A stretch of DNA of 64,000 bases, from contig NZ_LR732912.1 in the NCBI RefSeq assembly GCF_902506065.1, positions 92,528-156,527 of the forward strand, read 5' to 3'. Shown here piece by piece: positions 45,640-58,693 of this stretch. A model generated the notes under the pieces. It searched no databases. It saw only the letters and a program-made list of their open reading frames with translations, and was not told the origin of the DNA. Both the position numbers and the translations under genes were made by a program. Position 1 is the stretch's first letter. Every line of letters starts with the position of its first letter. This DNA is from Arthrobacter sp. 9V. Its GTDB lineage: Bacteria; Actinomycetota; Actinomycetes; Actinomycetales; Micrococcaceae.

Positions 45640-47292
45640 TTATGCCTCGGTTCCGTTGCTGAGAGTTTCGTTGCTGAGAATGGTTGAAAGTTGGTTGCGG
45701 GTGGTGACGTTTCCGCGGGGGATGGCTTCCCCGGAAAAGAAGCGGCGCAGCCGGCTCCTCAGGATTGCGGTAACCAGCAAGCCCAAGCACAGCGCGCCGA
45801 TCCCGATCCAGAACACCGAGCCGATGCCCAGCCAGGATAGTCCCGCGTACTCCGGGGAAAGCATGTCCACGGCGCTGTACGCGAACGCTCCGATCATCAG
45901 GAGTGCTCCGAGGCCGGGGAGGATGCCCTTCAGGATCAACGCGGATGCAGAGGTGCGCATCAGCGGTGCGAAGTACACCACCGAGGCCAGGGCTGTGGCC
46001 GCGTAGTAAGCGGCGATCATCAGTCCCACCGACAGGATTGCCAGGCCGATGAAATCGGCGCTGATTGCCGTCAACCCCAAGGTAATCACCATGGTGATAA
46101 CAGCCCACCAGATGATGGAAGTGGTGGGCGTTCCCCGCTTGGCGTGCATCCTTGTGGTCGCTTTGGGAAGGGCGCCGTATGTGCCCATGCTGAGCCATGT
46201 CCGCGGTGTGCTGACGGCTACCGTCAACAGTGCTGCCAATGCAGATAAGCCCACTGCAAGAACGATGACCTGGCCAAAAATACTTCCCGTCGCTTGCGGA
46301 CCGAGGACCGAGAGGACATCGGAGACGGTTTCCGGATCGGTGATGCTTGCGGTTCCGGCAAATCCGACGGCGGCTGTGGCCGTCACCACGTAGAAGAACA
46401 GCAGGATGACGGTAGTGATCACTACAGCCTTGCCGGGCGTGCCCTTGCGGTCCGTGGTTTCCTCGTTCACCGCTATCAGCGCATCCCAGCCCCAGTAAAT
46501 GAACAAGCAGAGGATGACGCCGGACACCAGGCCGGACATATCGCCGGATGCAAAGGGGTTGAACCACTCCGGGCCTGGCTGCTCGGCTCCTTCCGCGGCG
46601 TTGCCTGAGGCCATCGCGGTGAAGGCAGCCACGCAGAAGCCGCCGAGTGCCACCAACTGGAGGCCAATCAGCGCGTACTGAACCCAGGCGGAGAGTTCGA
46701 TTCCCCTCGCCGCGATCCATCCGCTCAGGCCGATCAGCCCGCAGGCAATGGCAGCTACGGCAAGGGGCTCTGCGGCGATGGATGCCAAGCCGCAGAAGGT
46801 GAGCAGATACGTAGTGGCAACCTGGGCAACGGCGGCGCCCGCAATGAAGGTTGCTATCTGCGGCACCCAGCCGCCCAGGAACCAGCCGGCTGCGGGTCCG
46901 AAGACTCGGGTGATCCAGACGAAAACGCCGCCGCAATCGGGCATCTCCTTATTGAGGTCCCTGAAGGCCAGGGCGGTAAACAGGATGGGGACGAATCCCA
47001 GGAGGAATGCTGCGGGCGTGCTTGATCCCACGGCCAGGACCACGAAGCCGAGCGTCACGGCCAGGCTGTAGGCGGGTGCTACGGCTGCCAGGCCGAGGGC
47101 GACAGTGGGGCCAATGCCGATTGAGTCGGCCTTTAAGCCTTTGGACCTCGGGTCCTCTGGCGTTGGGTCCTTTGGTGTTGGGACCTTTGATGTTGCTTCC
47201 TTCGATGTTGCCTCAGGGGCCGGGTCCTTCAGTCCGGGTCTTTTGGGTTTGGGGCCGCTCGCGAGTGGGGTGGGGGAAACGGGATGTGACAC
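45640..47292 (-). CDS. APC-family amino acid/amine permease
   Basis: The 550-residue protein has a Pro/Lys/Thr-rich N-terminal tail with degenerate repeats (PAPEATSKEATSKVPTPKDP) and 12 or more hydrophobic helices. The first helix, IGIGPTVALGLAAVAPAYSL, and GVFVWITRVFGPAAGWFLGGW match APC permeases. Being coupled to the nitrilase-like gene and divergent from a TetR regulator with two operators, it likely imports that enzyme's substrate. Confidence 0.9.
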   Translation of the reverse strand: MSHPVSPTPLASGPKPKRPGLKDPAPEATSKEATSKVPTPKDPTPEDPRSKGLKADSIGIGPTVALGLAAVAPAYSLAVTLGFVVLAVGSSTPAAFLLGFVPILFTALAFRDLNKEMPDCGGVFVWITRVFGPAAGWFLGGWVPQIATFIAGAAVAQVATTYLLTFCGLASIAAEPLAVAAIACGLIGLSGWIAARGIELSAWVQYALIGLQLVALGGFCVAAFTAMASGNAAEGAEQPGPEWFNPFASGDMSGLVSGVILCLFIYWGWDALIAVNEETTDRKGTPGKAVVITTVILLFFYVVTATAAVGFAGTASITDPETVSDVLSVLGPQATGSIFGQVIVLAVGLSALAALLTVAVSTPRTWLSMGTYGALPKATTRMHAKRGTPTTSIIWWAVITMVITLGLTAISADFIGLAILSVGLMIAAYYAATALASVVYFAPLMRTSASALILKGILPGLGALLMIGAFAYSAVDMLSPEYAGLSWLGIGSVFWIGIGALCLGLLVTAILRSRLRRFFSGEAIPRGNVTTRNQLSTILSNETLSNGTEA

Positions 47293-47335
47293 GGAAGACT
47301 CCTCGTTGAATCAGTAAGTCATATCTGGATAGTAA

Positions 47336-47369
47336 TTTGAATCACATTCAAATTTGAATACCATTCAAT
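47336..47369. promoter_or_regulatory. Two abutting 17-base TetR operators
   Basis: TTTGAATCACATTCAAA (47336-47352, perfect 7-base arms) is followed without a gap by TTTGAATACCATTCAAT (47353-47369). They lie between the permease and the divergent TetR gene, ideal for repression of both. Confidence 0.8.
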
Positions 47370-47423
47370 ACCGGTCTAGAGTCAATGTCAACAGGAACTT
47401 CAGGAATCCACGGGGGAGCGGCA

Positions 47424-48068
47424 GTGGCACGGGTTGACAAAAAAGAAGTCCGGCGGCAGGAAATCGTTGCGGCTGCCCAAGCCGTGGCGGCTCGCGACGG
47501 CGCTGAGGGTGCCACGCTCCGCGCCATCGCAGCGGAGGCCGGCATGGCCGCAAACGCAGTGCTCTACTACTTCGGCAGCCACGCTGAGATCATCGCCGCC
47601 GCTGTGCAGGCCTCCTCCGGAAGATTCCTTGAGAAGCTTGCTGAAGCCGTGGACGCTGACATGAGCCCGACGGCGCGGCTCGCCGCGGTCATCAGTGCCG
47701 GCACTACTGCCGGGCTGGACGACGACGTTTCCCGGATTCTCTACGAATACTGGCCCCACATGCTTCGCGATGCCGAGCAGCGCCGGATCCAGGAAGAGCT
47801 CACCGATGCCCAGGAACGCGTCTACCTGGAAATAATCGACGCCGGAACCCGGTCCGGCGAGTTCGTTCCCCTTCTGGACCCGGCCAAGATCGCCCGGACC
47901 CTGGTTGCCCAGGAAGACGGGCTGGTGATGGATGTATTGGCCGGCACTGCCACCAGTGAGTATGTGCTCGAACTGATGGGAAGTCTCGCGGCCGCTCTTC
48001 TGGGCATCAAAGCCGAAACCTTGCTGGGATTCGTTGCCGCCCGTGGCGTTTCAGAGCCCGCTTCCTAA
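47424..48068 (+). CDS. TetR-family regulator of the permease/nitrilase pair
   Basis: The protein of about 214 residues has a typical N-terminal TetR helix-turn-helix (IVAAAQAVAARDGAEGATLRAIAAEAGMAANAVLYYFGSHAEI). GTG at 47424, with GGGGGAGCGGC before it, is preferred; an ATG at 47385 would add 13 residues but has no ribosome binding site. The C-terminal domain ligand is unknown. The double operator lies just upstream. Confidence 0.88.
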   Translation: MARVDKKEVRRQEIVAAAQAVAARDGAEGATLRAIAAEAGMAANAVLYYFGSHAEIIAAAVQASSGRFLEKLAEAVDADMSPTARLAAVISAGTTAGLDDDVSRILYEYWPHMLRDAEQRRIQEELTDAQERVYLEIIDAGTRSGEFVPLLDPAKIARTLVAQEDGLVMDVLAGTATSEYVLELMGSLAAALLGIKAETLLGFVAARGVSEPAS

Positions 48069-48085
48069 CGGCGTAGGCTGCTGCC

Positions 48086-48370
48086 ATGGAGAAGTCATTC
48101 GACATTGAACCGGTCAATCAGAACGAATACTTGGTGCGGTGGGCCTCGGAAGGCCAAAGTGGAGAATCCCTGGTGCACACCAACCCGGATTTCCTTGCCG
48201 AGGCGGGTCTGGATGGCTTCGACGAACAGCATGTTGTTGAGGAAACAACGTCATATCTGGCCGAACACCAGCCTGTGATTGACTTCCCCCAGACCGTTGA
48301 CCTGGAAGAGATTGCTGCTGCCTACCCTGATTACGCGGAGCAGTTGAAGGCGCGGCTGGAAGCTCGTTAA
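48086..48370 (+). CDS. Small acidic hypothetical protein
   Basis: The 94-residue protein is acidic and soluble, with no motif I recognise (MEKSFDIEPVNQNEYLVRW at the start, a helical EEIAAAYPDYAEQLKARLE end). It begins 18 bases after the TetR gene and overlaps the convergent MFS gene by four bases. Codon use looks ordinary, so it is probably real. Confidence 0.65.
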   Translation: MEKSFDIEPVNQNEYLVRWASEGQSGESLVHTNPDFLAEAGLDGFDEQHVVEETTSYLAEHQPVIDFPQTVDLEEIAAAYPDYAEQLKARLEAR

Positions 48371-49566
48371 TTTACTGCGGCTGCGTCCCTTCGAAGCCGT
48401 AACCCCTGAATCGCGGCACCCAGGGCGGCAAATGCCAGGAGAGTGGCCGCGTAGGCCTCCAGTGTAGGAACCAGGCCCCATGCAGGAACCAGCAAGCCCG
48501 CAATGACCACCGGGATGCTGAATGCGAGGTAGGCGGCAGTGTAGATGCTGGCAAACACCCCGGCTCGTTGATGCGGTTCAACCAAGGGTGTCATCAGGCG
48601 AAGCTGGCCACCGAAAGATCCGCCAAAGCCAATGCCGCCAAGCACTGCGCCGATCCAGATTGCAGGGAGCCAAGGCGTGCTGATTCCCACCAGCACAACA
48701 ACGATCCCTGCGAGAATCAGGGCCGCCCCGGCCAGGGTGCTGTGGCGGGCAGGGTGCCGGGTGAAGTAGAAGCCGGCCGCCGCTGCCGAGAAGGGACCCA
48801 AAAATGCGGTGAATCCTGCAATGAGTCCGCCTTCCAGCCCGAATTGAAGGCGTAGTAGTGCCGGCGAGAGCCCCAGGAACAGCGCCGGAAACATCCAGCC
48901 TGCAATGTGGATCGGTAGTCCCGCGGCAAACTCGGGCCGGATTGAAGCCGGTAATCCCAGGCGAGGGACAAGGGAGCGGAAGGCGCCTGGCCGGGGTGTG
49001 ACTGTTTCTGCCGTGAAGCTCACGTAAACCAGTGCAATGATCATGACCGCGGCGAGGATGGCGAAGATCAGCGTGTTGGCGTCAGGGGTGAATTGAACCG
49101 CGGCTCCGGTCACCAGCGCCCCTATGCCAAGGCCGCCGGCTACGGAGGCGCCCGTGAGCCCGCCCGCGAGCTTCTTGCGGTGGGACGGTGCATGTTCAGT
49201 GATGGCGGCATTGAAGGCGCTGGTTGCCAGCCCCGTGGCGAGGCCCTGAAGGGCTCGGGCAGCGATCACCCAAAGGATGTTGGGGGCAAGGATGAAGATG
49301 GCCATGGAGAGCAGTTCGCCGTAGAGGGCAATGATCATGACCGGGCGACGTCCCAAGTGGTCGGATAAGGACCCTCCGATGAGGAGCGCAGCCAATAAGC
49401 CGATGGCATACATGGAGAACGCGATGCTTAGGGTTGCGGCCGAAAAGCCCCACTCCTGTTGACGTAATGAGAGCAGGGGTGTTGGCGCTCCGGCGGCGAA
49501 GAAGAATGCTGCGAAGACTACGGAGAGCCCAATGAAGGATGACTTTGTGGGGGTGGAACTAGTCAA
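48367..49566 (-). CDS. MFS transporter, probable drug exporter
   Basis: A 399-residue protein with 12 likely helices. The loop SDHLGRRPVMIIALYGELLS after helix two is the MFS motif A, and RALQGLATGLATSAFNA in helix four corresponds to the drug-antiporter arginine motif. Divergent from a TetR gene that shares palindromes with it, it is probably induced by its substrate. No close functional call possible. Confidence 0.88.
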   Translation of the reverse strand: MTSSTPTKSSFIGLSVVFAAFFFAAGAPTPLLSLRQQEWGFSAATLSIAFSMYAIGLLAALLIGGSLSDHLGRRPVMIIALYGELLSMAIFILAPNILWVIAARALQGLATGLATSAFNAAITEHAPSHRKKLAGGLTGASVAGGLGIGALVTGAAVQFTPDANTLIFAILAAVMIIALVYVSFTAETVTPRPGAFRSLVPRLGLPASIRPEFAAGLPIHIAGWMFPALFLGLSPALLRLQFGLEGGLIAGFTAFLGPFSAAAAGFYFTRHPARHSTLAGAALILAGIVVVLVGISTPWLPAIWIGAVLGGIGFGGSFGGQLRLMTPLVEPHQRAGVFASIYTAAYLAFSIPVVIAGLLVPAWGLVPTLEAYAATLLAFAALGAAIQGLRLRRDAAAVN

Positions 49567-49606
49567 GAGAAGGCTCCTTGAACAGAGTGGTCTAAGAGTT
49601 TTAGTT

Positions 49607-49653
49607 AGACAGGTCTGTTCAATAAAGTCAAGAATATTTAGACAGATCTGTCT
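49607..49653. promoter_or_regulatory. Pair of AGACAG operators for a TetR repressor
   Basis: AGACAGATCTGTCT (49640-49653) is a perfect 14-base palindrome; a second, weaker version AGACAGGTCTGTTC lies at 49607-49620. Both are between the divergent MFS and TetR genes. Confidence 0.75.
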
Positions 49654-49667
49654 GATATGCTGCTGAT

Positions 49668-50237
49668 ATGTCCCCCACCAAGGCTCCTGCCCGTCAGCGA
49701 CTCCTCGAGGCTGCAGACCGCTTGTTCTATTCCGAGGGCGTTCATACGGTGGGGATTGACAGGGTCATAGAAGAAGCGGGGGTTGCCAAAGGCTCGCTTT
49801 TCTACAACTTCTCCGGCAAAGACGACCTCATTGCCGCCTACCTGGCGGGCCGGGACCAGCGCCGCCGGGACCGAATCGCCAAGTTCCAGCAAGGCCTGGA
49901 CAACCCGGTGGACAAGCTGCTGGCTATCTTTGAGGCACTGGGGGAAGCCGTCGCCGAGCCTGGCTACAAAGGCTGCCCCTTTGCCAACGCCAATGCCGAA
50001 GCCCGCCCCGGCAGCGTTGAGTCCACCGCGCTTCGCACCTTCCGTGACTGGCTGGCCGGCACCATCTTGTCCTTGTGTGAGGACGCAGACTATTCCCATC
50101 CCGAGGACGTCTCCGCGCGGCTAGGCCTCCTCTACGACGGCGCAGTGGCCAGTTCCAACTTGGACGCACAACCCCAGGCCGTTGCCGTTGCCAAGGAAAT
50201 GGCGTCCATGGTGCTGGAAGCCGCGCCGCGACGTTGA
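49668..50237 (+). CDS. TetR-family regulator
   Basis: A 189-residue protein with an N-terminal TetR domain (RQRLLEAADRLFYSEGVHTVGIDRVIEEAGVAKGSLFYNFSGKDDLIAAYL) and a C-terminal domain containing GYKGCPFANANAEA, a segment of the TetR_C_33-like (YxaF/LmrA-like) group that controls drug pumps. It is divergent from the MFS gene and 15 bases from a perfect operator, so autorepression and repression of that pump are likely. Confidence 0.9.
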   Translation: MSPTKAPARQRLLEAADRLFYSEGVHTVGIDRVIEEAGVAKGSLFYNFSGKDDLIAAYLAGRDQRRRDRIAKFQQGLDNPVDKLLAIFEALGEAVAEPGYKGCPFANANAEARPGSVESTALRTFRDWLAGTILSLCEDADYSHPEDVSARLGLLYDGAVASSNLDAQPQAVAVAKEMASMVLEAAPRR

Positions 50238-50284
50238 ACCTGCGACGCTGTACGCCATGACACTGAACCTGCGACGCTGTACGC
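50235..50284 (+). repeat. 21-base direct repeat spanning a stop codon
   Basis: TGAACCTGCGACGCTGTACG occurs at 50235 and again at 50264 (29-base period, 21 identical bases including the following C). The first three bases are the TGA stop of the TetR gene. Confidence 0.8.
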
Positions 50285-50308
50285 AGCAGCGAATGCATGC
50301 CGAACACA

Positions 50309-50347
50309 GTAAGGGCCGTGAACCTCACTGAGGATCACGGCCCTTAC
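50309..50347. terminator. Bidirectional terminator-like hairpin
   Basis: GTAAGGGCCGTGA (50309-50321) and TCACGGCCCTTAC (50335-50347) pair perfectly around a 13-base loop between the convergent TetR and lipoprotein genes. Confidence 0.7.
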
Positions 50348-50377
50348 CTGCAGATGCTGAAAATATGGAAGTGCTGA

Positions 50378-51088
50378 CTACTTGATCAGTGCGGCAGCCT
50401 GGTCCATCATGGTGCCGGCGTTGGCAACACCGGCAGCCTCGGCACCCTTCCCGGATGCGGTAGCGGTGATCATGACGCCGTCTTTAATGGCGTAGGCAAT
50501 GTAGGTGCTCTGCGAGGCGCCGCCGGGTGTGGACATTGCAGTCTTGTAGCCGACTGTTCCGGGCACAGTGCTGATGCCTTCAAACTTCTCCGTGGAAACG
50601 GTCATGGACTGGCCGGACATGGACAGCGTCATGTTTGCGCACTTGCTTGCCTGGGCACTGCTCTTTTCCAGGCTTTCCTGCAACGTCTGAGCATCCACGC
50701 CCGACGTCAGGGTCACCATGGTCATGACGCCGGTTTCAGCGTTAAGATCTGCTCCGGCAGCGGTCGTCGAGCCCTCAAGGACTTCAGAACCACCCAGCGT
50801 TCCCAGGTCCTTGCACTCGGCCGGTTCCACAGTGAACATGCTCAAAAGTGCCTTCATCGGATTTTCCTGTGCCAGCTCTTCGCTGGAAGCAACGGTGAGG
50901 TCCTTGCCGGACGGGCTCTTGATCTGCTTGACCATGGCCATGAGCTCATCATTGGTGTACTGCTTGGCCGCGCTAGGAGTAGCCTCCGGCGAGGCCGCGT
51001 CCGTTGATCCCGTGGACCCGCCACAGCCGGTCAATGCCATCATGATCAGTGCCGAGACTCCGGCGCTTTGCAACGCAAACTTCTTCAC
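50378..51088 (-). CDS. Putative lipoprotein
   Basis: The 236-residue protein has a signal peptide with lipobox LTGC near residue 22, followed by a Ser/Thr/Ala-rich tether. The body is Met/Ser/Thr-rich with two further cysteines (PAECKDLG, SKCANMTL), likely a disulfide. It resembles actinobacterial lipoproteins of the sensor-domain/PknH-like extracellular type in composition, but I cannot assign it firmly. It should be anchored outside the membrane. Function unknown. Confidence 0.82.
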   Translation of the reverse strand: MKKFALQSAGVSALIMMALTGCGGSTGSTDAASPEATPSAAKQYTNDELMAMVKQIKSPSGKDLTVASSEELAQENPMKALLSMFTVEPAECKDLGTLGGSEVLEGSTTAAGADLNAETGVMTMVTLTSGVDAQTLQESLEKSSAQASKCANMTLSMSGQSMTVSTEKFEGISTVPGTVGYKTAMSTPGGASQSTYIAYAIKDGVMITATASGKGAEAAGVANAGTMMDQAAALIK

Positions 51089-51195
51089 TTTATTCCCCCA
51101 TCGGGTGCTGCTTTTCCAAGCTGAGCGGTCCTCAGCCGAGATAACCCTATCGGTCAGGGGCTGGCAGTCCTTGAATTGGGGGAGGTAAAAGCGGC

Positions 51196-51789
51196 TCAGG
51201 ACTCGACGTCGGCCGTGACGCGCTCGCCGTTGAAGTACTCCAGCTGCCAGCCATCGGTCACGTGGTGGTGGGCCAGGTTGAGTACCGCGTTCTGCACGCT
51301 GTCCAAGGTGCGTCCGATTGCGCGGCTCAGCGTCAGCCGGATCAGGGTGCCGTGGGCCACCACCAGGACGCGCTTGCCGGCAAACTCTTCAGACAGCGAC
51401 TCCAGGGCAGCAATACCGCGATCAGCAGCAGCCTCGTCTGTTTCCCCGCCGCGGAAGCCGCCGGGGATGCGGAGTGCCTCCAGGTCGGGTCCGGCCTGGA
51501 GTCCCTCGGCGGGACCGAAGCTGCGTTCGGTGAGTTCGGGAACCAGCCGGGCCACCTTGAGTCCCAGGCCTTCGGCGATGATCTCCGCGGTTTCGGCGGC
51601 GCGGCTCAAAGGCGAGGACACCACGGTGTCCCATTGCTGGCCGGAGAGGAAGGCGACGGCGTCCCGCGCCTGTTCGCGGCCGACGTCGTTAAGCGGGATG
51701 TCAGTTGCCCCCTGCAACCTGCGCTCCGCGTTCCAATCGGTTTGGCCGTGGCGGACGAGGGCGAAAGTTGTGAGGGTCATGTCTTCCAT
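51196..51789 (-). CDS. Histidine phosphatase family protein
   Basis: About 197 residues beginning with the catalytic motif ALVRHGQTDWNAERRLQG, followed by SSPLSRAAETAEII and the second histidine in VLVVAHGTLIRLTL. These define the phosphoglycerate-mutase-like phosphatases; real substrates vary, from phosphosugars to cofactor phosphates. Either the ATG at 51789 (AAGG before it) or at 51780 could start translation. Confidence 0.9.
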   Translation of the reverse strand: MEDMTLTTFALVRHGQTDWNAERRLQGATDIPLNDVGREQARDAVAFLSGQQWDTVVSSPLSRAAETAEIIAEGLGLKVARLVPELTERSFGPAEGLQAGPDLEALRIPGGFRGGETDEAAADRGIAALESLSEEFAGKRVLVVAHGTLIRLTLSRAIGRTLDSVQNAVLNLAHHHVTDGWQLEYFNGERVTADVES

Positions 51790-51857
51790 TGTGCCTTGCG
51801 GGCAGGCGGCGCCGCAGTTTCCTACGTCACGTAACACCGGTACCGCGCAGCACGTAG

Positions 51858-51887
51858 CGCCCGACGGCGGGAGGCCGCCGTCGGGCG
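51858..51887 (-). terminator. CGACGGCG-type hairpin after the amidohydrolase gene
   Basis: CGCCCGACGGCGG (51858-51870) and CCGCCGTCGGGCG (51875-51887) form a perfect 13-base stem with a GAGG loop, followed on the minus strand by the phosphatase promoter region. It probably ends the operon 51925-56254. Confidence 0.65.
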
Positions 51888-51924
51888 TTCTGCTGCGGTT
51901 AACGCCGCATGGCTTGGTGGTTTC

Positions 51925-56254
<4,330 letters not shown>

Positions 56255-56314
56255 CGCTGTTCCTCTCAGGGCAAGGTCCGGTTCGCAACGCTGGGAGACC
56301 GGTCCGTGAACGCT

Positions 56315-56355
56315 ATTGGTCGCACGACCAATGAGCTATTGGTCACTAATCCAAT
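56315..56355. promoter_or_regulatory. Two 18-base operators for a TetR repressor
   Basis: ATTGGTCGCACGACCAAT (56315-56332) has perfect eight-base arms; ATTGG...CCAAT (56338-56355) is a second site with five-base arms and the same total width, 23 bases further. They lie between the permease operon and the TetR gene. Confidence 0.78.
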
Positions 56356-56367
56356 AGACTGAACGGC

Positions 56368-57009
56368 ATGGTGTCAAGCCCCGTAGCCCAACGCATCCGG
56401 AAGTTACCCGACGAGCGACGAGCCGAAATTCTGGCCGAAGCCGCGTCCATTGCGCTGACCGAGGGGCTGGAAAGGATCACCCTTCGCGCAGTCGCCGACC
56501 GCCTTGGTGTGCGGCCGGGCCTGATCAGCCACTACTATCCGGCTGCCGAGGACCTGGTCATCGCAGCATTTGTGCGCGCCGTATCGGAGGAGCGCGAGGA
56601 ATTGTTTCCCGACGACGGAACTCCCCTCGAGCGGATGGCTCACCTGGTCTCGCGCATCGAAGGCAATGAAACCCTGGAGCTCACCCGGCTATGGCTCAAC
56701 GCCCGGCACTTGTGCCGCTTCGTTCCGGCGCTGACCGAGGCGTTGCTGGGGCAGGAATACCTGGATCGCAACCGTCTGACCGCCCTCATTGAGGATGGCG
56801 TGGCGTCAGGTGACTTCGTTGTAGGGGATCCCTTTGCGGCCTGCATCCGGATTTGGGTGGCCATTGACGGCGTGGGTTCCTACGTTAACAATGCTGAAAA
56901 CTTCGAGTATGACGCTTTCAAGCGATTCGTCACTGACGTGGCTGAATGGTCGCTGGGCGTTGCGCCTGGCGGGCTTCGCGCAGCAGTGGACCGGCTCGGG
57001 ACCGCCTGA
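56368..57009 (+). CDS. TetR-family regulator of the nylB-like operon
   Basis: A 213-residue protein with helix-turn-helix RRAEILAEAASIALTEGLERITLRAVADRLGVRPGLISHYYPAAEDLVI and a C-terminal domain like TetR_C of BetI-type regulators. Only 12 bases separate operator two from the ATG, so autorepression is very likely, with the divergent operon as second target. The inducer may be the substrate of the permease. Confidence 0.9.
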   Translation: MVSSPVAQRIRKLPDERRAEILAEAASIALTEGLERITLRAVADRLGVRPGLISHYYPAAEDLVIAAFVRAVSEEREELFPDDGTPLERMAHLVSRIEGNETLELTRLWLNARHLCRFVPALTEALLGQEYLDRNRLTALIEDGVASGDFVVGDPFAACIRIWVAIDGVGSYVNNAENFEYDAFKRFVTDVAEWSLGVAPGGLRAAVDRLGTA

Positions 57010-57050
57010 CTCTTGGAGATATGAGACATCGCATTACCCTTCCGACTGTT

Positions 57051-57087
57051 TAATCAGTATCCTGATTACTTATCTGGTTAACCGGAT
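57051..57087 (+). promoter_or_regulatory. Two palindromes before the kinase gene
   Basis: TAATCAGTATCCTGATTA (57051-57068; seven-base arms around TATC) and ATCTGGTTAACCGGAT (57072-57087) follow the TetR stop. They could be regulator sites in the 228-base kinase promoter region. AGTATCCTGAT also occurs at 44345, 55 bases before the small membrane protein gene. Confidence 0.4.
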
Positions 57088-57237
57088 GATGCTGTTTGGG
57101 CTGCTTGCCTGGGCCGCACGTGGCTGAAGCAGACGGCCGCGCGGCCATCGTGAAAGTTTGATTGACGGCATTACTTGGTGACGCAGGGACAGTGGTTGGG
57201 TCCGTGGCTCCGGGTAAGCCTGAAGGACGTGACATTC

Positions 57238-58644
57238 GTGGGCAACAACTACGAGGCCGTGGACTCCCATCTCCCCACCTCCGACGAAACTGCAGTAACA
57301 GAAGCAGACGCTACAGAAATGCTTGGCGGCCGCTACCAGTTGGGGTCCCTGCTGGGCCGGGGCGCCATGTCTGCCGTGTACCAAGCGACGGACCTGCTGC
57401 TTGGCCGTGAGGTAGCCATCAAAGTATTCCTGCCCGGTTCAGGCGACGAGTCGTTCCGAGCCCGCCAGGAAAACGAAATGCGGCTCCTGGCCGCCTTTGA
57501 TCATCCCGGGCTGGTGGCCGCCTTCGACGCCGGCGTGGATACCCGCAACGATGAAGAACGCGCGTATTTGGTCATGGAACTGGCTGCAGGGCGAGATTTG
57601 CGCGCCGTGTTGACCGAGGGACCGCTCACCGTTCCGGAGACGGCTCGGATCGGGATTCGGCTCGCCGGGGCGCTGTCCCAAGTTCACCAACACGGCGTCA
57701 TCCACCGCGACATCAAACCGGCCAACATCTTGGTATCCGACGACGACGGACTGGGCCAGGAGTCGGTAAAACTCGCGGACTTTGGCGTGGCACTGGTCAT
57801 GAACGACAACCGCCTCACCGCAACCGGCTTCACAGTGGGGACCGCCCAATACCTCAGCCCCGAACAGGCGCAAGGCCTTGGCCTGACTCCTGCGAGCGAC
57901 ATTTACTCCCTGGGCCTGGTGCTCCTCGAATGCCTCACCGGCAGGGCTGAGTACCCGGGAACTCCCATTGAAACGGCATCAGCACGCCTTCACCGCGCGC
58001 CGCAGGTCCCCTTGGAACTGCCCGCTCCGCTGCGCGAATTGCTCGAAGCCATGACGGACATGGACCCCGCGAAGCGCCCCACCGCGCAGCACGTTGAACA
58101 GGCGCTGGCCCACGAAGAAATGCGATCCGGACGACGGACCGCGCTGCTGGTCCCCGTGCCTTCCCGTCCACCCCTGCGGGCGGTCACCCGGAAGCAGGCA
58201 GCAGTTACCAGTCTCAGGGACTTCAGCAGGCGGCGCCCCAAGACCGTAAGAGGGGTGGCTGCTGCGGCGGTAACCATTCCCCTCGCACTGCTGATCCTCT
58301 CCCAAGGATTTTCGGCCATAGGCAACACCGCCGACCCCTCGCAGCCGGCAGACACCGGCGTCTCCCAGGCCGATCCGCAACCAACTGTGCCGGTGGTCCC
58401 CGTGGTACCAAGCGCACCGGCGCCCGCTGAAGCTGTGCCGGCAGACGCCCAGCCTGCCGACGCCGGAAACACCGGCGTCCAGCCCGCGGAGGCAGTCAAC
58501 CTGCCGGAGCCCGTACCGGCGCCGGCACTGGAACCTGCACCCGCCCCCGCCGTGATGCCGGGACCGGACATTGCCAAGGAAAAGAGCAACGGCAAGAGCG
58601 AAAAAAAGCCTGAGAAGGCAAAGGGATCCGGCGAGGGGAAGTAG
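57238..58644 (+). CDS. Membrane-anchored Ser/Thr protein kinase
   Basis: The kinase domain (from GGRYQLGSLLGRGAMSAVY) has all motifs: EVAIKVF lysine, GVIHRDIKPANI catalytic loop, LADFGVA and GTAQYLSPEQ. After the domain a basic stretch (RRRPKTVR) leads to one membrane helix (GVAAAAVTIPLALLILSQGF) and an outer Pro/Ala-rich tail ending in Lys/Gly. The tail is not PASTA; it may pass through the wall. GTG at 57238 has AAGGA ten bases before it; TTG at 57175 is an alternative start without such a site. Confidence 0.88.
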   Translation: MGNNYEAVDSHLPTSDETAVTEADATEMLGGRYQLGSLLGRGAMSAVYQATDLLLGREVAIKVFLPGSGDESFRARQENEMRLLAAFDHPGLVAAFDAGVDTRNDEERAYLVMELAAGRDLRAVLTEGPLTVPETARIGIRLAGALSQVHQHGVIHRDIKPANILVSDDDGLGQESVKLADFGVALVMNDNRLTATGFTVGTAQYLSPEQAQGLGLTPASDIYSLGLVLLECLTGRAEYPGTPIETASARLHRAPQVPLELPAPLRELLEAMTDMDPAKRPTAQHVEQALAHEEMRSGRRTALLVPVPSRPPLRAVTRKQAAVTSLRDFSRRRPKTVRGVAAAAVTIPLALLILSQGFSAIGNTADPSQPADTGVSQADPQPTVPVVPVVPSAPAPAEAVPADAQPADAGNTGVQPAEAVNLPEPVPAPALEPAPAPAVMPGPDIAKEKSNGKSEKKPEKAKGSGEGK

Positions 58645-58663
58645 CCCCAACCCGCTGAATCAA

Positions 58664-58693
58664 CGCACGACGGCGACCCGCCGCCGTCGTGCG
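58664..58693. terminator. CGACGGCG-type hairpin between convergent genes
   Basis: CGCACGACGGCG (58664-58675) pairs perfectly with CGCCGTCGTGCG (58682-58693). It fills the gap between the kinase stop and the stop of the histidine kinase, which starts at the very next base. Confidence 0.7.

Noticed and set aside
45452..46936. 494-residue frame overlapping nitrilase and permease genes
   Set aside because: Same strand but other phase; Arg/His/Pro-rich sequence without motifs, covering two clear genes.
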